Positions 6,486 to 7,816 of a DNA stretch of 7,816 nt are shown in pieces. Positions within the stretch are counted from its first letter, which is position 1. The number at the start of each line of letters is the position of its first letter. Source of the DNA: Gammaproteobacteria bacterium (lineage in GTDB: Bacteria > Pseudomonadota > Gammaproteobacteria > Pseudomonadales > JAUIKI01); NCBI GenBank assembly GCA_030430875.1, contig JAUIKI010000057.1, positions 1 to 7,816 of the forward strand, written 5' to 3'. Made by a program: the position numbers and the translations under genes. The notes beneath the pieces were generated by a model, which had not been told where the DNA came from, ran no database searches, and was given only the letters and a program-made list of their open reading frames with translations.

Positions 6486-7463
6486 TCATAGATTTCCCGT
6501 TTCAACTAACCAATCATAACAATCTTGCAGCATTACATTCAAACTTGATGGCTGATAGCCAAGCTCGCTCTCTGCTTTATGAGATTCAATTACCATATGT
6601 TGGCAAACCATTTCGACAATTTCAGGCGTAATGTCAGGCTCTTTTTGCGTAAACACGGATTTCAATTGCATCAGTTGTGCAGCGATAGTTAACAGCCAAT
6701 GTGGCGTGGTTTTTTGTGGCACAGGTTGATGTGTTAATTCACCAATTTTTTGGATTAAATCTAAAAAACTCGCATTTTCTCCTCCTAGTAAATAATTTTC
6801 TCCCACTCGACCTTTTTCAGCTGCATTGATATGCGCAATGGCCACTTGTTCTGCATGACAAAATGACCCAACACCAGGAGGAATACCTGGCAGCTTATTA
6901 TTGTGCACTAGCTTGAAAGTTCTTGCCCAATTACTAGTGTCATAACGACCAATAATATGTGCTGGATTAATAATAATGCCAGGAAATCCGTGAGATACAC
7001 TGTCTTTGATAGCATGCTCGGCCATAGCCTTGGTTTTAATATAATTCACCCAAGAATGCATACCAGATTTTGACATTGACTCATTCAATGATGAATGCTG
7101 TGTGCCATAAGTCTCCCACGTGGACGTATAAACAAACCGTTTTACTTGGTTGGTACTTGCCGCATAAATCATGTTGTGCGTGCCAGTGATATTATCAGCT
7201 ATTTGCTGTTGATTATGCTTTTTCCAAACCGATGTATTGGATGCCAAATGAAACACGGCATCGACGTTTTCTGGAATGATATCAACGAGTCGATCTCTGT
7301 CAGACAATTCACCTTGAACACATGCAACAGGAAATTTTTGCAATTGTTTGATATTTGAAGTAGGGCGATGCATTGCAATCACTTTCCATTGTCGCTCAAC
7401 CAATTGCTCAATTAAATTGAGTCCTAAAAATCCTGTGCTACCGGTGACAAATGCTGTTTTCAT
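6486..7463 (-). CDS. NAD(P)-dependent epimerase/dehydratase family protein (extended SDR, dihydroflavonol-4-reductase-like)
   Basis: A 325-residue cytoplasmic short-chain dehydrogenase/reductase of the extended type. The Rossmann nucleotide-binding motif TGSTGFLG is at residues 7-14. FHLAS (71-75) follows the fourth strand, VYTST (111-115) supplies the catalytic Ser/Thr, and the Y-x-x-x-K pair is Y141/K145 (YIKTK). NPAHIIGRYD (166-175), the FCHAEQVA segment (201-208) and YLLGG (224-228) fit the substrate-domain half of DFR-like or sugar-epimerase SDRs. The active site looks complete, so it should be a working oxidoreductase, but the substrate cannot be read from the sequence; flavonoid reduction is only a family label. 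It appears to be a single-gene unit, convergent with the beta-helix gene and divergent from the gene at the right edge. The ATG at 7463-7461 is preceded by a modest GAGA-type ribosome site. Confidence 0.9.
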   Translation of the reverse strand: MKTAFVTGSTGFLGLNLIEQLVERQWKVIAMHRPTSNIKQLQKFPVACVQGELSDRDRLVDIIPENVDAVFHLASNTSVWKKHNQQQIADNITGTHNMIYAASTNQVKRFVYTSTWETYGTQHSSLNESMSKSGMHSWVNYIKTKAMAEHAIKDSVSHGFPGIIINPAHIIGRYDTSNWARTFKLVHNNKLPGIPPGVGSFCHAEQVAIAHINAAEKGRVGENYLLGGENASFLDLIQKIGELTHQPVPQKTTPHWLLTIAAQLMQLKSVFTQKEPDITPEIVEMVCQHMVIESHKAESELGYQPSSLNVMLQDCYDWLVETGNL

Positions 7464-7502
7464 ATGGCCATGTTCTCAATTTTTTAACACAATGGACTCT
7501 AA

Positions 7503-7530
7503 ATTGTAATCACCCGTCATCAAGAAGCAA
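7503..7530 (-). promoter_or_regulatory. Possible promoter of the SDR gene
   Basis: On the minus strand, TTGCTT (7530-7525), a 16-base spacer, then TACAAT (7508-7503, five of six -10 consensus bases), about 40 bases before the ATG. The -35 match is only three of six, so the call is moderate. Confidence 0.4.
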
Positions 7531-7566
7531 TGTATTTCTAAACTAAGATAATTCCTTGATATTTAC

Positions 7567-7572
7567 TATACT
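7567..7572 (+). promoter_or_regulatory. Possible -10 element (TATACT) for the right-edge gene
   Basis: TATACT lies 23 bases before the leader ORF start and 57 before the ATG at 7629. No good -35 is found at 16-18 bases upstream, so this is weak. Confidence 0.25.
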
Positions 7573-7594
7573 GAAAAAGATCGAAGGGTTTTAC

Positions 7595-7627
7595 ATGACT
7601 AAGCAACAGAGCAAACAAGGAAAATAG
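7595..7627 (+). CDS. Ten-codon leader ORF upstream of the spermidine-synthase-like remnant
   Basis: ATG at 7595 encodes MTKQQSKQGK and stops with TAG at 7625-7627, one base before the next ATG (7629). It has its own strong Shine-Dalgarno (GAAGGG, 7583-7588, 6 bases before the ATG). The next gene's AAGGA (7617-7621) lies inside it, an arrangement that fits translational coupling. It may be a true leader peptide or just the decayed N-terminus of the following gene; no regulatory role can be shown. Confidence 0.3.
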   Translation: MTKQQSKQGK

Positions 7628-7628
7628 C

Positions 7629-7799
7629 ATGAATGTTTTTGAACGATTAGGAATATATCTGCTGGTATTGTTCAGCGGCACAATAGTTTTAGTGCTTGAG
7701 GTGCTAGGCATTCGCATGCTAGCACCGTATTTTGGACAAACGCTATTTAGTTTTTCCAGTGCGCTAAAAACGACGGATCAGATTTTGATAATAGATTGA
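7629..7799 (+). pseudogene. N-terminal remnant of a membrane spermidine-synthase-like (fused MFS/spermidine synthase type) protein
   Basis: The ORF starts at the ATG 7629 with AAGGA (7617-7621) 7 bases upstream and ends at TGA 7797-7799 after 56 residues. Residues 1-46 contain a transmembrane segment (about 8-27) followed by LEVLGIRMLAPYFG (23-36), the signature I associate with the first membrane helix of large fused MFS/spermidine-synthase-like proteins, which normally exceed 400 residues. The family then continues with another hydrophobic helix. Here residues 47-56 are KTTDQILIID, polar at first and soon stopped. The frame that is open to the right edge (7751-7816) reads polar residues (GSDFDNRLSEFLQH), not a membrane helix, so a simple one-base frameshift does not restore the family pattern. 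An internal deletion or rearrangement near 7764 is the better guess. It could instead be a genuine small membrane protein. Confidence 0.55.
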
Positions 7800-7816
7800 G
7801 CGAATTTTTGCAACAT

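Noticed and set aside
7095..7358. Plus-strand ORF of 87 codons opposite the SDR gene
   Set aside because: It lies antisense to a well-supported SDR reading frame and shows no domain or promoter of its own.
1..7816. Mobile element, CRISPR array, toxin-antitoxin or defence island
   Set aside because: No transposase, integrase, repeat-spacer pattern, tRNA gene or paired small ORFs of that kind were seen; housekeeping and single envelope genes account for the window.

Overview
The window looks like chromosomal DNA of an AT-rich Gram-negative gammaproteobacterium. The reasons are the heterotetrameric-type glycyl-tRNA synthetase genes (glyQ, glyS), a heptose-phosphate phosphatase for LPS core synthesis (gmhB), a lipobox lipoprotein and Sec-exported proteins. 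The order glyQ-glyS-gmhB suits Legionella/Coxiella-type gammaproteobacteria, but that placement is inference from memory, not something the sequence proves.

Layout. (1) Positions 1-3423, minus strand: a tight operon glyQ > glyS > gmhB (6-base gap, then a 4-base ATGA overlap). gmhB runs off the left edge. glyS is split by a single-base frameshift at a run of six A (minus strand; T6 at 1826-1831). Removing one base restores a continuous protein of 689 residues. (2) 3424-3618: a short divergent promoter region. (3) 3619-4359, plus strand: an outer-membrane-type lipoprotein of unknown function. (4) 4360-4667: a noncoding stretch with a good sigma70-like promoter, an inverted repeat, three TTGATC hexamers and a tandemly duplicated ribosome-binding region. 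(5) 4668-6356, plus strand: a secreted CSLREA / parallel beta-helix / choice-of-anchor-Q protein, ended by a strong hairpin terminator. (6) 6486-7463, minus strand: an extended SDR (NAD-dependent epimerase/dihydroflavonol-reductase-like), convergent with (5). (7) 7464-7816: a divergent promoter region, a 10-codon leader ORF with a good Shine-Dalgarno, and a 56-codon N-terminal remnant of a membrane spermidine-synthase-like protein cut short by a TGA.

The genes fall into unrelated groups: translation and LPS-core housekeeping on the left, and cell-envelope or secreted proteins in the middle. I see no phage, transposon, CRISPR, tRNA or rRNA gene, and no coherent multi-gene novel system. The items most worth a second look are the glyS frameshift, the broken spermidine-synthase-like gene at the right edge, and the regulatory and homopolymer architecture in front of the secreted beta-helix gene.
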